64,000 nt of DNA from Myxococcales bacterium. Its GTDB lineage: Bacteria; Myxococcota; Polyangia; Polyangiales; Polyangiaceae. Location: contig PLXW01000060.1 in assembly GCA_003151595.1 (NCBI GenBank), forward strand, positions 38,583 to 102,582. Direction: 5' to 3'. The notes under the pieces were generated by a model. The model was not told the origin of the DNA. It saw nothing but the letters and a program-made list of their open reading frames with translations, and did not search any database. Both the position numbers and the translations under genes were made by a program. Shown piece by piece: positions 45,947 through 55,342 of this stretch (within the stretch, counting starts at the first letter, position 1; every line of letters begins with the position of its first letter).

Positions 45947-46744
45947 ATGTCCGTGAACCGCCGCGGCTTCTCGCTGCTCGAAGTCCTCTTCGCCGTCGCG
46001 CTCTTCGGCGCCGTGGTCACGGTCGTGCTCTCGGCCGAAGCGGGAGCCGTCTCGAGCAACAGGAGCGCGGCCAACATGAGCCAGGCGATCGAGCTGGCGC
46101 GCTGTCGTATGACCGAGGTGGAAGAGAAGCAGCTGAGGCTCGGCTTCCCGGAGATCGAGGAGAAGGACAGCAGCGAGGCCTGCTGCAACGACAACGAGAC
46201 CCCCGGATACTCGTGCGAGTGGCGCGTCGAGCGCGTCAAGCTGCCGGAGGCAACGGCGCTGGGCGGGGACGCCGGCATCGGGGGTGCCGGCCTTTCCTCG
46301 CTGATGAGCCTCGGGCTCGACGGCGGGGTCGGCGGCTTGCTCGGCGGCGGGGGCGCTCTACCGGGGATGGTGAACCCCGCGGGCGGAGCGACGCTCGACC
46401 TGGACGCCGGGCTGCAGAACATCGGGCAGACGTTGCAGCAGAACCTCGGCGGCGGAGCCAGCGCGCAGGGGCTGCTGTCGATGGCGTTCAGCTTCGTCTA
46501 TCCCACGCTCAAGCCGGTGCTCGAGTCGGCCATCCGTCGCCTCACCGTGGTCGTACGGTGGCACGAGGGTGCCGCCGACCGGGAGTTCACCCTGACCCAG
46601 TACGTCACGAACCCGTCGCGGGCCGGCCTGATAGCCGCGATGGCCGACGCCGGGCTCGGAGGCGACGGGGGGCTCTCGGGCATGGGGGCCATCCCCGGTC
46701 TGGGCGGCCTCGGCCTCCCACCGGGGCCTGGGGGGGCCAAATGA
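45947..46744 (+). CDS. gspI: Minor pseudopilin GspI with a glycine-rich insertion
   Basis: A 265-residue minor pseudopilin. The prepilin site is after Gly7 (RRG/FSLLE), followed by a hydrophobic helix. An early Cys pair (EACCND) and a typical GspI core (CRMTEVEEKQ, CEWRVERVKLP) are present. GspI is normally about 125 residues. Here there is a Gly/Leu/Ala-rich stretch (about 105-180, with GVGGLLGGGGALPG) inside and another at the C-terminus. The core continues with RLTVVVRWHEGAADREFTL. The stop overlaps the gspJ start. Confidence 0.85.
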   Translation: MSVNRRGFSLLEVLFAVALFGAVVTVVLSAEAGAVSSNRSAANMSQAIELARCRMTEVEEKQLRLGFPEIEEKDSSEACCNDNETPGYSCEWRVERVKLPEATALGGDAGIGGAGLSSLMSLGLDGGVGGLLGGGGALPGMVNPAGGATLDLDAGLQNIGQTLQQNLGGGASAQGLLSMAFSFVYPTLKPVLESAIRRLTVVVRWHEGAADREFTLTQYVTNPSRAGLIAAMADAGLGGDGGLSGMGAIPGLGGLGLPPGPGGAK

Positions 46745-47439
46745 GGTCGCGCGGCGTCCGCCGGGCGCGCGGCATGACGATGCTGGAGGTCATCGTCGCG
46801 ATAGCCATTCTCTCGATCGTGGCCGTGCTGATCCACGGAGTCATCGACTCGCTCGCTCGCGCCAAGAAGGGGGAGGGGATGCGCACCGACCGCGCCCACC
46901 AGGGCCGGGAGGCGATGCAGCGCATCGTGCGGGACCTCTCGTCGGCCTACCTGTCCTTGCACGTGCCGGCGAACCGCGCGCTGGTCACGGGCCTCACCGC
47001 GTTCGTCGGGCGCGACTCGAGCACGCTCGACCGCGTCGATTTCACCGCGTTCGCTCACAGGCGCACCGACCGCGACTCGCACGAGTCGGATCAGGCCGAG
47101 GTCGGCTACTTCAGCGTCAAGGACCCCGACGTGAGCGACAAGACGGACCTCGTGAGGCGCGAGCAGTCTCCGATCGACGTCTTTCCCGGCAAGGGCGGCG
47201 TCGTCAACGTCGTCGCCGAGGACATCGACGTCTTCGACCTCCAGTACCTCGACCCGTCGACCGGCCGGTGGACCGACTCCTGGGACTCGACGCAGGTGGC
47301 GGGGCAGCCCAATCGACTGCCCCTCGCCGTCAGCATCCACCTCGTCCTGCGGGGAGTCGGGGCCGGGCCGCCGTACGACTACACCACGAAGGTGTTTCTC
47401 CCCATCCAGCAACCTCTCGCCTTCGGGATCTCGCAGTGA
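46741..47439 (+). CDS. gspJ: Minor pseudopilin GspJ
   Basis: A 232-residue minor pseudopilin. Its ATG overlaps the gspI stop codon. The prepilin site is after Gly11 (RARG/MTMLE) with Glu16, followed by a hydrophobic helix. A GspJ-like core is present (MQRIVRDLSSAYLS, FTAFAHRRTDRDSHESDQAEVGY with LVRREQSP later). With GspI and GspK it forms the pseudopilus tip. Its stop overlaps the gspK GTG start. Confidence 0.9.
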   Translation: MRSRGVRRARGMTMLEVIVAIAILSIVAVLIHGVIDSLARAKKGEGMRTDRAHQGREAMQRIVRDLSSAYLSLHVPANRALVTGLTAFVGRDSSTLDRVDFTAFAHRRTDRDSHESDQAEVGYFSVKDPDVSDKTDLVRREQSPIDVFPGKGGVVNVVAEDIDVFDLQYLDPSTGRWTDSWDSTQVAGQPNRLPLAVSIHLVLRGVGAGPPYDYTTKVFLPIQQPLAFGISQ

Positions 47440-48848
47440 GCCGCGCCGGCTCCCCCTCGAGGGCGGCCCGCAGGGCGCGCCTCCGGAAGAGAGAGGGCGG
47501 CGTCGCCCTCATCATGGTCCTCGGAGCCATCGCGATCATGATCGTGATGCTCGCCGAGCTGCAGGACGACGCCGGAGCGGAGCTGGCGGCGGCCACCTCC
47601 GTGCGCGACGGCGTCAAGGCCGAGTACTTCGCCCGCAGCGCCGTCAACCTCTCGCGCCTGCTCATCGCGGCGGAGCCGACGATGCGCTCGGCGATCGCCC
47701 CGCTCTTCATGTTCATGAAGCGCGCTCCGCCGCAGCTGCCGGTGTGGGAGTACGCGGACCGCATCCTCGGCGCGTTCAACGATCAGGAGGCGTCGCAGGA
47801 CTTCGCCGGCTTCGCGGGCCTGGACCTCTCGCTGGGCAAGAACCTGGGCCTCAGCGGCGGGCGCTTCGACGTGGTGATCGTCGACGAGGACTCGAAGCTC
47901 AACGTCAACATGGGAGCGTCCAACTCGATCGCGCACCTTCGCCTCGCCAAGCTGCTCATGGGGCGGATGGCGCCGCTGCAGTACGGCCCCCTCTTCGAGC
48001 AGCGCGACCCGGGCGGCAACTTCAACGACCGGTTCGCCACGTGCTCGGCGATCATCGACTGGGCGGACCAGGACGAGCAGCTGTACTCGTGCGACGTGAC
48101 GGCCGCGTCCTCGGCGAACGCCGCCGAGGACGCGTACTACCAGCTGCTCCCCAAGCCGTACCGCCGGAAGAACGCCCCGTACGACTCGCTCGAGGAGCTG
48201 CACATGGTGCGGGGCGTCACCGACGACTTCTGGGCCACCTTCGTCGACCCCGACCCGACCAACCCCAAGAAGCGCGAGGTGACGGTCTGGGGTCAGGGGC
48301 AGGTCAACGTGAACAGCGCCAACGCGATGACGCTGTTCTCCCTCGTCTGCGCCGGTGCACCCCAGGCCGAGGTGTGCACCGATCCGACGCAGCTGCAGCT
48401 CTTCATCACGGCGATCACCATGGCCCAGGGGATCTCGATGGGCGCGCCCCTTTACGGCTCGGCGAACGACTTCATCGCCACGATGAAGGGCGGAGGAATG
48501 CTCGGGCCGCTGTTCACGACGCTCGGGATCAAGCCGATCAAGTTCCAGTCCGACGCCGACATGGCCAGCAGCATCACGACGGAGAGCAAGGTCTTCTCGG
48601 TGTACTCGGTCGGCGTGGTGAAGGGATTCAAGCGCGAGACGCGCGTGAAGATCCACGCAGTCGTCGACTTCCGCGCCGCCGCGACCCTGTCGGGTCTCTC
48701 GTCGATGATCGGCTCCGCCGCGCCGGCCGGCTCCCAGGCGACGCCGCAGAGCAGCCAGGTCAATGCGGCGGGGCAGACCCAGAACGGCATCGCCGCCGCG
48801 CTGCAGCCGAGCGTCGGCGGACAGGTTCTCTATTACAACATCGAGTGA
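47436..48848 (+). CDS. gspK: Minor pseudopilin GspK
   Basis: A 470-residue pseudopilin from a GTG at 47436 that overlaps the gspJ stop (GTGA). The prepilin site is after Gly22 (EGG/VALIM). Mature position 5 is Met rather than Glu, as is normal for GspK, which caps the tip. The large globular domain (SAVNLSRLL, DEDSKLNVN, INWAD-like IIDWADQDEQ, YDSLEELHMVRGV and NVNSANAMTL) matches T2SSK. Its length of 470 is above the usual 320, with a long C-terminal Ala/Gln/Ser-rich region. Confidence 0.92.
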   Translation: MSRAGSPSRAARRARLRKREGGVALIMVLGAIAIMIVMLAELQDDAGAELAAATSVRDGVKAEYFARSAVNLSRLLIAAEPTMRSAIAPLFMFMKRAPPQLPVWEYADRILGAFNDQEASQDFAGFAGLDLSLGKNLGLSGGRFDVVIVDEDSKLNVNMGASNSIAHLRLAKLLMGRMAPLQYGPLFEQRDPGGNFNDRFATCSAIIDWADQDEQLYSCDVTAASSANAAEDAYYQLLPKPYRRKNAPYDSLEELHMVRGVTDDFWATFVDPDPTNPKKREVTVWGQGQVNVNSANAMTLFSLVCAGAPQAEVCTDPTQLQLFITAITMAQGISMGAPLYGSANDFIATMKGGGMLGPLFTTLGIKPIKFQSDADMASSITTESKVFSVYSVGVVKGFKRETRVKIHAVVDFRAAATLSGLSSMIGSAAPAGSQATPQSSQVNAAGQTQNGIAAALQPSVGGQVLYYNIE

Positions 48849-48867
48849 AGCGAGGAGAGATAGCGGC

Positions 48868-50355
48868 ATGCCCACGTGGGTAGGCATCGACATAGGGAGC
48901 TCGAGCGTCAAGGCGGCGGTCGTGCGCTCGACGTACCGCAAGGTCGCGCTCGTGCGTCTGGCCGCCGCGGACGTCGCGGCGAGCGGGAGCGTGGTCGAGG
49001 CCGTGCGCGCCGCGACGCGCGAGGCGCTCGAGGGCGAGGCGCAGGGCGCCGACGCGGTCGCCGTGGCGATCGACGGCTCCCGCGCCGCGATCCACCGGCT
49101 GCTCCTCCCGGCCGCCGCGCAGAAGCAGCTCGCCGACGTCCTCACTTACGAGCTCGAGGCGCAGGTGCCGTTCGACCTCGCAGGCGCCGTGTTCGACTGG
49201 CGGCTCCTCGAGCACGGCGGCGAAGGGGGGCAGCTGCTTCTCGTCGCCGCGGTCGCGCGGGTCGAGGACGTGCGTGCGCGCATCGATCTCGTGAAGGAGG
49301 CGACTGGGCTCGAGCCAGAGCGTGTCGGCGTCGGCGCGCTCTCGCTCGGCGCCCTCGTGCCGTTCATCCCGGCCCTGTCGGAGGCCGAGAGCGTCGCCAT
49401 CGTCGATCTGGGCGCGAAGGCGAGCGAAGTTCTCGTGCTCGAGCGGGGTGAGGCGGTCTTCGCGCGCACGCTGTCGCTCGGCACCGACGGGCTGCCGGCG
49501 ACCGCGCCGAGGCTCGCGCGGGACATCCGGGTCAGCTTCGGGGCTCACCGGGCGCAGGGCGGTGCTGCGCCCACCCGCGTCTTCCTGTGCGGGGGCGGTG
49601 CGTTCGCGTCGGGCGCGGAGGGGTTCCTCTCCGGCGAGCTCGAGGTCCCGGTGCAGCTGTTGCCCGACCCTGCGCTGGGCGCGGAGGGCTTGCGCGAGGT
49701 CCCGCGATACGCCAAGGCGGTCGCCCTGGCGCTCTCGCTCGCAGGTCGCGGTGCGGGCATGAACCTGCGGCGCGGCGAGCTGGCCTTCGAGGGCGGCTAC
49801 GCCTGGGTCCGCGAGCGCGTCCCGGTGCTCGCCGGGCTGGCTGCGGTCATCCTCGTCAGCTTCGCGTTCAGCGCTCTGGCGCGCTTGCACGCCGTGCACA
49901 AGGAGCGAGACGCACTCGAGGGCGCCCTCGGCGCCGTGACCCAGGAAGTCCTGGGGACCGAGGCGACGACCGCGCAGGATGCCCAGGACCTGCTCTCCAA
50001 AGAGGTCGCGCTTACCGACGAGGACCCGATGCCGCACGCCGACGCGTTCGACGTCATGGTGCGCCTGTCCGAGGCGGTGCCCACGACGATGACGCACGAC
50101 GTCGAGGAGCTCGACGTCCAGAAGGGACACGTGGTCGTGCGCGGGATCGTGGGGTCGATCCCCGACGCGCAGTCGATCGCGTCCTCGCTGGCCGAGGACA
50201 AGTGCATGAAGGACGTCAAGATCAAGAACACCACGCAGGCCGTCGGGAGCGAGCGGCAGAAGTACTTGCTCGAGATGGACCTGAAGTGCGCGGCGGACGT
50301 GCACGTGGCCCCCAAGAAGAAGGGCGACGCTCAGAGCGGCGCGGGAGGGAAGTGA
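48868..50355 (+). CDS. gspL: Type II secretion assembly protein GspL
   Basis: A 495-residue protein with an actin-like cytoplasmic domain (PilM/GspL type; GIDIGSSSVKAAVV at the N-terminus, IVDLGAKASEVLVL mid-domain). A transmembrane helix follows at about 320-345 (VLAGLAAVILVSFAFS), then a coiled coil and a ferredoxin-like periplasmic domain. It couples the GspE ATPase to GspM. The start follows GAGGAGA, and the gene begins 19 bp after gspK. Confidence 0.9.
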   Translation: MPTWVGIDIGSSSVKAAVVRSTYRKVALVRLAAADVAASGSVVEAVRAATREALEGEAQGADAVAVAIDGSRAAIHRLLLPAAAQKQLADVLTYELEAQVPFDLAGAVFDWRLLEHGGEGGQLLLVAAVARVEDVRARIDLVKEATGLEPERVGVGALSLGALVPFIPALSEAESVAIVDLGAKASEVLVLERGEAVFARTLSLGTDGLPATAPRLARDIRVSFGAHRAQGGAAPTRVFLCGGGAFASGAEGFLSGELEVPVQLLPDPALGAEGLREVPRYAKAVALALSLAGRGAGMNLRRGELAFEGGYAWVRERVPVLAGLAAVILVSFAFSALARLHAVHKERDALEGALGAVTQEVLGTEATTAQDAQDLLSKEVALTDEDPMPHADAFDVMVRLSEAVPTTMTHDVEELDVQKGHVVVRGIVGSIPDAQSIASSLAEDKCMKDVKIKNTTQAVGSERQKYLLEMDLKCAADVHVAPKKKGDAQSGAGGK

Positions 50356-50356
50356 C

Positions 50357-50923
50357 GTGGCCGGCCCCATCTTGACGATGAACCCTCGCGAGCGCAGGCT
50401 CCTCTCCGTGCTGGGCGCGGTGGGTGCGCTGGTCACGGTGCTCGCCGTACCCTTCGGGGTCGAGGCCATGGTCCACTCGAGCCGCTCGGACAACGACGAG
50501 CTGCGCCAGGCACTCGCCGACGTCCAGGACGCCCGCAGTCGCGTGAAGGAGCGGCAGGCCAAGAAGGAGGCGATCGCGGTCCGGTACGGCCGCAGGGCGC
50601 CCCCGCTCGCCGGCTACCTGGAGCAGGCCGCGCGCCAGCAGAAGCTCGAGGTGACCGAGGCCACTCCGCTGCCGGACGTGCCGCACGGCAAGCGCTACAC
50701 GGAGCACGCCACCAACGTCCACCTGAAGAAAACGGGAATGCTGCCGCTCGCGCGCTTCCTCGAGGCCCTCGAGAAGAGCGGGTACCCGGTGGCCGTCACC
50801 CGGCTGGACCTCCGCAAGCGCAGCGGCGAGAGCGACTCCTACGACGTCGAGGTCGGGGTGTCTTCGTACGACAGGGCGGACGTGGCGGACGTCGCGCCGC
50901 CCGCGGGGAGCTCGCAGCCATGA
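50357..50923 (+). CDS. gspM: Type II secretion protein GspM
   Basis: A 188-residue protein starting at GTG 50357, 1 bp after gspL. A short cytoplasmic head (MNPRERRLL) precedes one transmembrane helix (about 17-38), a coiled coil (about 40-75) and a ferredoxin-like periplasmic domain with PLARFLEALEKSGYPVAVTRLDLRKR, typical of GspM. GspM stabilises GspL. The stop overlaps the gspN start (ATGA). Confidence 0.88.
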   Translation: MAGPILTMNPRERRLLSVLGAVGALVTVLAVPFGVEAMVHSSRSDNDELRQALADVQDARSRVKERQAKKEAIAVRYGRRAPPLAGYLEQAARQQKLEVTEATPLPDVPHGKRYTEHATNVHLKKTGMLPLARFLEALEKSGYPVAVTRLDLRKRSGESDSYDVEVGVSSYDRADVADVAPPAGSSQP

Positions 50924-51978
50924 AGGAACGCCTGCTCAAGTACTCCGGCTACGTCGGCTACGTCGGGTACCCGCTCTTTTACCTCTTCTGCCTCGGCCTG
51001 TTCGCGAGGCTGTGCTTCCCGTACGAGAGGGCCAAGGAGCGCGTCGTCGCTTCGTTCAACGACGGCCAGCGGGCCGCCGGAGGACGGATGGAGCTCCAGA
51101 TCGACGAGATGAGCGGCCACTGGCTGACCGGCCTCGACCTGACGGGGATTCACCTCTTGCTCGCGCCGACCGAAGCGGGCAAGCCCATCGCCAAGCTCGA
51201 GGTCGACGAGGCCACGGTGCACGTCGGCGTGGGCGGCGTGAGCTTCGACGCCAGCGGATTCGGCGGGGAGGCGAGCGGCAGCCTCGAGCATTCGGACAAG
51301 GACGAGTCGATCGACCTGACGTTCGACTCGATCGAGCTCGGCAAGGTCGAGCCGATCGCGCGCGGCTTCGCGAATACGATCCGCGAGGCCCTGCGCCCGC
51401 TGCGCTCCGTCGAAGCCGGGGCCGAGCCGCCGCCGGTGCCGATCAAGGCCAAGCTGAGCGGCACGGTGCGGCTCGCCCTGCCGGGCGGCAAGGCGTCCAA
51501 GGCGACCGGGAGCATCGCCCTCGAGATCAAAGAGGCTGCGATCGGGGACGGCAATCCGAAGTCCACCGGGGGGCTAGCGCTCCCACGGCTCGACGTCGGC
51601 ACGCTCACGTTCGCGGGCGAGGCGAAGGATGGGCTGCTCAAGATCACCAAGCTGACGGCGGGCGGAAAGGACCTCGACGTTCAGGGGGACGGCCGCATCA
51701 CGCTTCGCGACAACTTGAGCGACTCACTCGCCGATCTGGTCGTCCGCTTCCGGCTCAGCGACGCCTACCGCGGGAAGAGCGACGTCACCAAGAGCCTCTT
51801 CGGCGCTCCCGGCTCCTCGGCGCCGGGTCTCCTGGAGCTGGCCGACGCGAGGGTCAAGCAGTCGAAGCGAGCCGACGGATTCCTCGTCTGGGCCGTGCGC
51901 GGGGTGTTCGACCACCTGGACTTCGTTCCCGCGGGCAATGGCGCGGGAGGAGGCGCCTTGCCCAGATTCGGGCCGTGA
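50920..51978 (+). CDS. gspN: Type II secretion protein GspN
   Basis: A 352-residue protein with one N-terminal hydrophobic helix (about 12-33, VGYPLFYLFCLGLFA), followed by a long repetitive beta-sheet region (for example GLDLTGIHLLLAPTE, DVQGDGRITLRDNLSDS) as in GspN/AsmA-like periplasmic proteins. GspN is found in a subset of type II systems and often lies last, as here. Its role is poorly known. It ends 10 bp from a convergent PilZ-like gene. Confidence 0.8.
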   Translation: MKERLLKYSGYVGYVGYPLFYLFCLGLFARLCFPYERAKERVVASFNDGQRAAGGRMELQIDEMSGHWLTGLDLTGIHLLLAPTEAGKPIAKLEVDEATVHVGVGGVSFDASGFGGEASGSLEHSDKDESIDLTFDSIELGKVEPIARGFANTIREALRPLRSVEAGAEPPPVPIKAKLSGTVRLALPGGKASKATGSIALEIKEAAIGDGNPKSTGGLALPRLDVGTLTFAGEAKDGLLKITKLTAGGKDLDVQGDGRITLRDNLSDSLADLVVRFRLSDAYRGKSDVTKSLFGAPGSSAPGLLELADARVKQSKRADGFLVWAVRGVFDHLDFVPAGNGAGGGALPRFGP

Positions 51979-51988
51979 TCGCGGGGAA

Positions 51989-52522
51989 TCAGGCCTGGCG
52001 GCGGCGCTCGAGTATCCGTCTCACGGCGTCGGGGTCCAGCACCTTGGCGCGCGCGCGCAGCCGGTCGAGAAGGTCCTCGCGCTCGCCGGTCGGAGCGGCG
52101 GCGGGAGGGGACACCGGCTGCGACACGGCCGGGGCGGCGGGCACTGGAACTGGAAGGGGACGCGGCTGTAGAGCGGCTCCGGGCGGCGACGACGAGCGAC
52201 GTTTCTCGCGAAGGCCGGCCGCCTTGTCGATGAGCGTCTTGGAGCGCGCGTCCAGCCGCGTGAAGCGGAGGGTGACCCCGCCCACGCCGTGATGTGCCTC
52301 CTGCTTGTAGCCCACGACGCGCCCCTCGCCGCGGACCAGGACGACTCCGGAGGGCAGGACGAGCTCGAAACGGAGCATCGCCCCCTCTGGCCGCGGCTGC
52401 GCGCCGACCAGCGTGATGCTCGTCCGCGTGATGGTGCCGAGCTCCTGATCGAGATACTCGTCCTCCGTCGTATATGGGCGGGTGATGCGAATGGCCGGAG
52501 GGGGGGACGCACCGTCGAGCAC
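51989..52522 (-). CDS. PilZ-like protein of the myxobacterial type
   Basis: A 177-residue protein starting at GTG 52522. A PilZ-like beta barrel (about 12-95) has a strand pattern like the myxobacterial TIGR02266 group (RFELVLPSGVVLVRGEGRVV and GGVTLRFTRLD). The RxxxR and D/NxSxxG di-guanylate-binding motifs are not visible, so ligand binding is doubtful. The C-terminal part is Pro/Ala-rich and ends in a helical DLLDRLRARAKVLDPD segment. It is convergent with gspN and divergent from purD. Confidence 0.65.
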   Translation of the reverse strand: MLDGASPPPAIRITRPYTTEDEYLDQELGTITRTSITLVGAQPRPEGAMLRFELVLPSGVVLVRGEGRVVGYKQEAHHGVGGVTLRFTRLDARSKTLIDKAAGLREKRRSSSPPGAALQPRPLPVPVPAAPAVSQPVSPPAAAPTGEREDLLDRLRARAKVLDPDAVRRILERRRQA

Positions 52523-52614
52523 GGATCCGAGGATACGCTCTCGACCAGGTGCTTGGCGAGCGGCATGCCTCTGGCGCGCCGCCCGCTGCCGTGTTACCCG
52601 CTCGCGTCTTCGGG

Positions 52615-53895
52615 ATGAGCAGCCGAGCGCGCGTCGTCATCGTCGGGGCCGGGGCGCGCGAGCACGCGCTGGGGACGGCGATCGCCGCCTCGGGCCACGA
52701 CGTGCTCTTCGCCCCCGGCAACGCAGGAACGGCGGCGGTCGGCCGCAACGCTCCGGTCCGGGTCGACGACGTGCCGGGCCTCGTCGAGCTGGCCGTGAGC
52801 GAGAAGGCGGATCTGGTGGTCGTCGGGCCCGAGCTGCCGCTGACCCTGGGCCTGGTCGACGCCCTCGTCGCCCGGGGCGTACGCGCATTCGGACCGACCA
52901 GGGCCGCTGCCCGGCTCGAGGGGTCGAAGGCGTTCATGAAGAGGTTCTGCGAGCGCCACGCCGTTCCCACGGCCGGATTCGCCGTGTTCGAGGACGCCGA
53001 CGCCGCGGAGCGCCACGTGCGCGCAGCGGCCCGCCCGCCCGTCGTGAAGGCCGACGGGCTCGCGGCCGGCAAGGGTGTCGTCGTCTCCGAGACCGTCGAC
53101 GAGGCGTGCGACGCCATCGACCGGCTCATGCGCAAGCGCGAGTTCGGCGATGCCGGACGCGTCGTCGTCCTCGAGGAACGCCTGGCGGGCGAGGAGGCGA
53201 GCTTCCACGTCGTGTGCGACGGCATCGGCGCGGTGGCCCTCGCGCCGGCCCAGGACCACAAGCGCGTGGGCGACGGAGACCAGGGGCCGAATACCGGCGG
53301 GATGGGCGCCTATGCGCCCGCGCCGGTCGTCGATTCCGCGGTCCTCGAGAGCGTCACGCGTGAGATCGTCCGGCCGACGCTCGACGGGATGGCCGCCGAG
53401 GGGGCCCCTTTCCGCGGGGTGCTCTTCGTCGGTCTCATGATCGACCGCGGCCGGCCGCAGGTCCTCGAGTACAACGTGCGGTTCGGAGATCCGGAGACCG
53501 CCGTCCTCGTCCCGACGTACGCCGGCGACTGGTTCGAGCTGCTCCACGGTGCGGCCGGCGGCAAGGTCCCGCACGCGCCCGCGCAGGCCGCTCCGATCGC
53601 GGCCCTGTCGGTCGTCATGGCGGCGGCGGGGTATCCCGGCAAGCCGCGCGCCGGCGACCGGATCGAGGGCCTCGATCGGCCGCTTCCGCCGCGCGCATTC
53701 GTCCTGCATGCCGGCACCGCGCTCTCTGCGGACGGCGCCGTCGTGACGTCCGGAGGGCGCGTCCTCACGGTGGGCGCCTCCGGCGCCACGCTCGAGGACG
53801 CGGCGCGAGTCGCGTACGAGGTCGTCGATGGTATTCACTGGCCGGGGGAACACCACCGGCGAGACATCGGACGCCGTGCCCGGGGGGGCCGATAA
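52615..53895 (+). CDS. purD: Phosphoribosylamine-glycine ligase
   Basis: A 426-residue ATP-grasp enzyme joining phosphoribosylamine and glycine in purine synthesis. I chose the ATG at 52615, which starts the N-terminal VVIVGAGAREHAL motif. The ATP-grasp region shows VKADGLAAGKGVVV, EEASFHVVCDG, AQDHKRVGDGDQGPNTGGMGAY and YNVRFGDPE, all diagnostic for GARS. Length is normal. The start is 92 bp from the divergent PilZ-like gene, and a DUF1015 gene follows after 14 bp. Confidence 0.96.
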   Translation: MSSRARVVIVGAGAREHALGTAIAASGHDVLFAPGNAGTAAVGRNAPVRVDDVPGLVELAVSEKADLVVVGPELPLTLGLVDALVARGVRAFGPTRAAARLEGSKAFMKRFCERHAVPTAGFAVFEDADAAERHVRAAARPPVVKADGLAAGKGVVVSETVDEACDAIDRLMRKREFGDAGRVVVLEERLAGEEASFHVVCDGIGAVALAPAQDHKRVGDGDQGPNTGGMGAYAPAPVVDSAVLESVTREIVRPTLDGMAAEGAPFRGVLFVGLMIDRGRPQVLEYNVRFGDPETAVLVPTYAGDWFELLHGAAGGKVPHAPAQAAPIAALSVVMAAAGYPGKPRAGDRIEGLDRPLPPRAFVLHAGTALSADGAVVTSGGRVLTVGASGATLEDAARVAYEVVDGIHWPGEHHRRDIGRRARGGR

Positions 53896-53909
53896 CCTAC
53901 CAACCTGGG

Positions 53910-55250
53910 ATGCCCATGGCCGAAATCGCCCCGCTAACCCCTCTACGCTACGACCTCGCTCGCTTGCCGGGCGGACTCGGGAGCGTCGTGGCACCCCCGT
54001 ACGACGTCATCTCGCCCGAAGAGCGGGCCGCGCTCGCCGCGCGCGAGCCACACAACGTGGTGCGCTTGATCCTCCCGGAGGGCGAGGGGGACGCGAAGTA
54101 CGCGAACGCGGCCGAGCTGTTCGAGCGCTGGAAGGGCGAAGGGACGCTCGCGCGCGATCCGGAGCCGGCGTTCTACCGTTACGACCAGACGTTTCTCCCC
54201 CCTGGAGGCGGCCCCGGCGCCCGCCCGTTGACGAGGAGGGGGTTCCTCGCGCTCGTCCGGCTCGTCCCGTTCTCCGAGCGCATCGTGCTTCCCCACGAGC
54301 GCACGCTGTCCGGTCCGAAAGAGGATCGGCTCAAGCTCTTCCGGGCGACGCAGGCGAACCTGAGCCCCGGGTTCATGCTCTATCGCGACCCGCGAGGTGA
54401 GCTGAACGCGCCTCTCGCCAGGGCGGACTCGCTCGCCGAGTTCACCACGCCCGACGGGGTCCGCCACGCCCTCGCCAAGGTGCGCGACCGCGACGCCGTG
54501 AGGGCCATCGTCGAGGGCGTCGCCCGCTCGACCTTGCTCATCGCCGACGGACACCACCGCTACGAGACGGCCGTGCGCTACGCCGAGGAGACGGGGGCCG
54601 CCCACCCCGGTGCGCACGAGCGAGCAGAGCACATGTACTTCATGACGTTCGTCGCGAACGGCGACGACCCGAACCTCGTGGTGTTCCCCACACACCGCCA
54701 CGTGCACTCTCTGCCGACCTTCTCCTTCGATGATCTCGTGAAGCGAGCCGTTCCGTTCTTCTCCGCGCGGGAGCTCGAGCGCGGAGCGACCGCGGAGACC
54801 GTCCTCGACGCGCTGCGCCAGGCGGCGAGCATCGGGCCCAGCGTCGCCGCAGCCGGGGTCGACGGGCGGGTGGCCCTGCTCACGGTTCGCGCAGACGCGG
54901 ACCTGAGCGCGCATCCGACCCTGGCGTCGAAGCACCCCGCGCTCCGCAAGACCGACGTCGCCGTACTGCATTCCGGCATCCTCGAGCACATCCTGGGCAT
55001 CACCCCGGAGGCCCAGGCGGCGAAGACCAACCTCTGGTACCCGCAGGACGCTCCGGCGGCCCTCGCGCAGCTTCGCGGCGGCCGGGGTCAGGCGCTGTTC
55101 CTGATGAACGCGCCTCCCGTCGCCCAGGTGCGGGAAGTGGCTGAAGCCGGGGAGGTGATGCCCCAGAAGAGCACCTTCTTCCATCCCAAGATCGCCACCG
55201 GCCTCGCGATCCACACCCTCGATCCCGCTCGCACCGTCGCCGCCCCCTAA
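53910..55250 (+). CDS. DUF1015 family protein
   Basis: A 446-residue cytoplasmic protein of the DUF1015 family. It shows the family's conserved elements: an N-terminal PLRYDLARLPGGLGSVVAPPYDVISPEER, a central ADGHHRYETAVRYAEE, and a C-terminal NLWYPQDAPAAL with LMNAPPVAQV. The family is widespread and often called a possible kinase-like or serine-metabolism protein; no reaction can be asserted. An alternative ATG lies 6 bp downstream. The gene follows purD in the same direction. Confidence 0.85.
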   Translation: MPMAEIAPLTPLRYDLARLPGGLGSVVAPPYDVISPEERAALAAREPHNVVRLILPEGEGDAKYANAAELFERWKGEGTLARDPEPAFYRYDQTFLPPGGGPGARPLTRRGFLALVRLVPFSERIVLPHERTLSGPKEDRLKLFRATQANLSPGFMLYRDPRGELNAPLARADSLAEFTTPDGVRHALAKVRDRDAVRAIVEGVARSTLLIADGHHRYETAVRYAEETGAAHPGAHERAEHMYFMTFVANGDDPNLVVFPTHRHVHSLPTFSFDDLVKRAVPFFSARELERGATAETVLDALRQAASIGPSVAAAGVDGRVALLTVRADADLSAHPTLASKHPALRKTDVAVLHSGILEHILGITPEAQAAKTNLWYPQDAPAALAQLRGGRGQALFLMNAPPVAQVREVAEAGEVMPQKSTFFHPKIATGLAIHTLDPARTVAAP

Positions 55251-55342
55251 TATCCGCGGTGGCGTGCCGGCAGAGGCGTGCTTAGGATGCGAAATGCGGG
55301 AGCAGAGCCCGCGAGGTCGCCCCCACCGAGAGGTAGCGAGAC

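Noticed and set aside
53910..55250. DUF1015 protein as a serine kinase or ParB-like protein
   Set aside because: No kinase signature was seen, and the family resemblance alone does not support a reaction.
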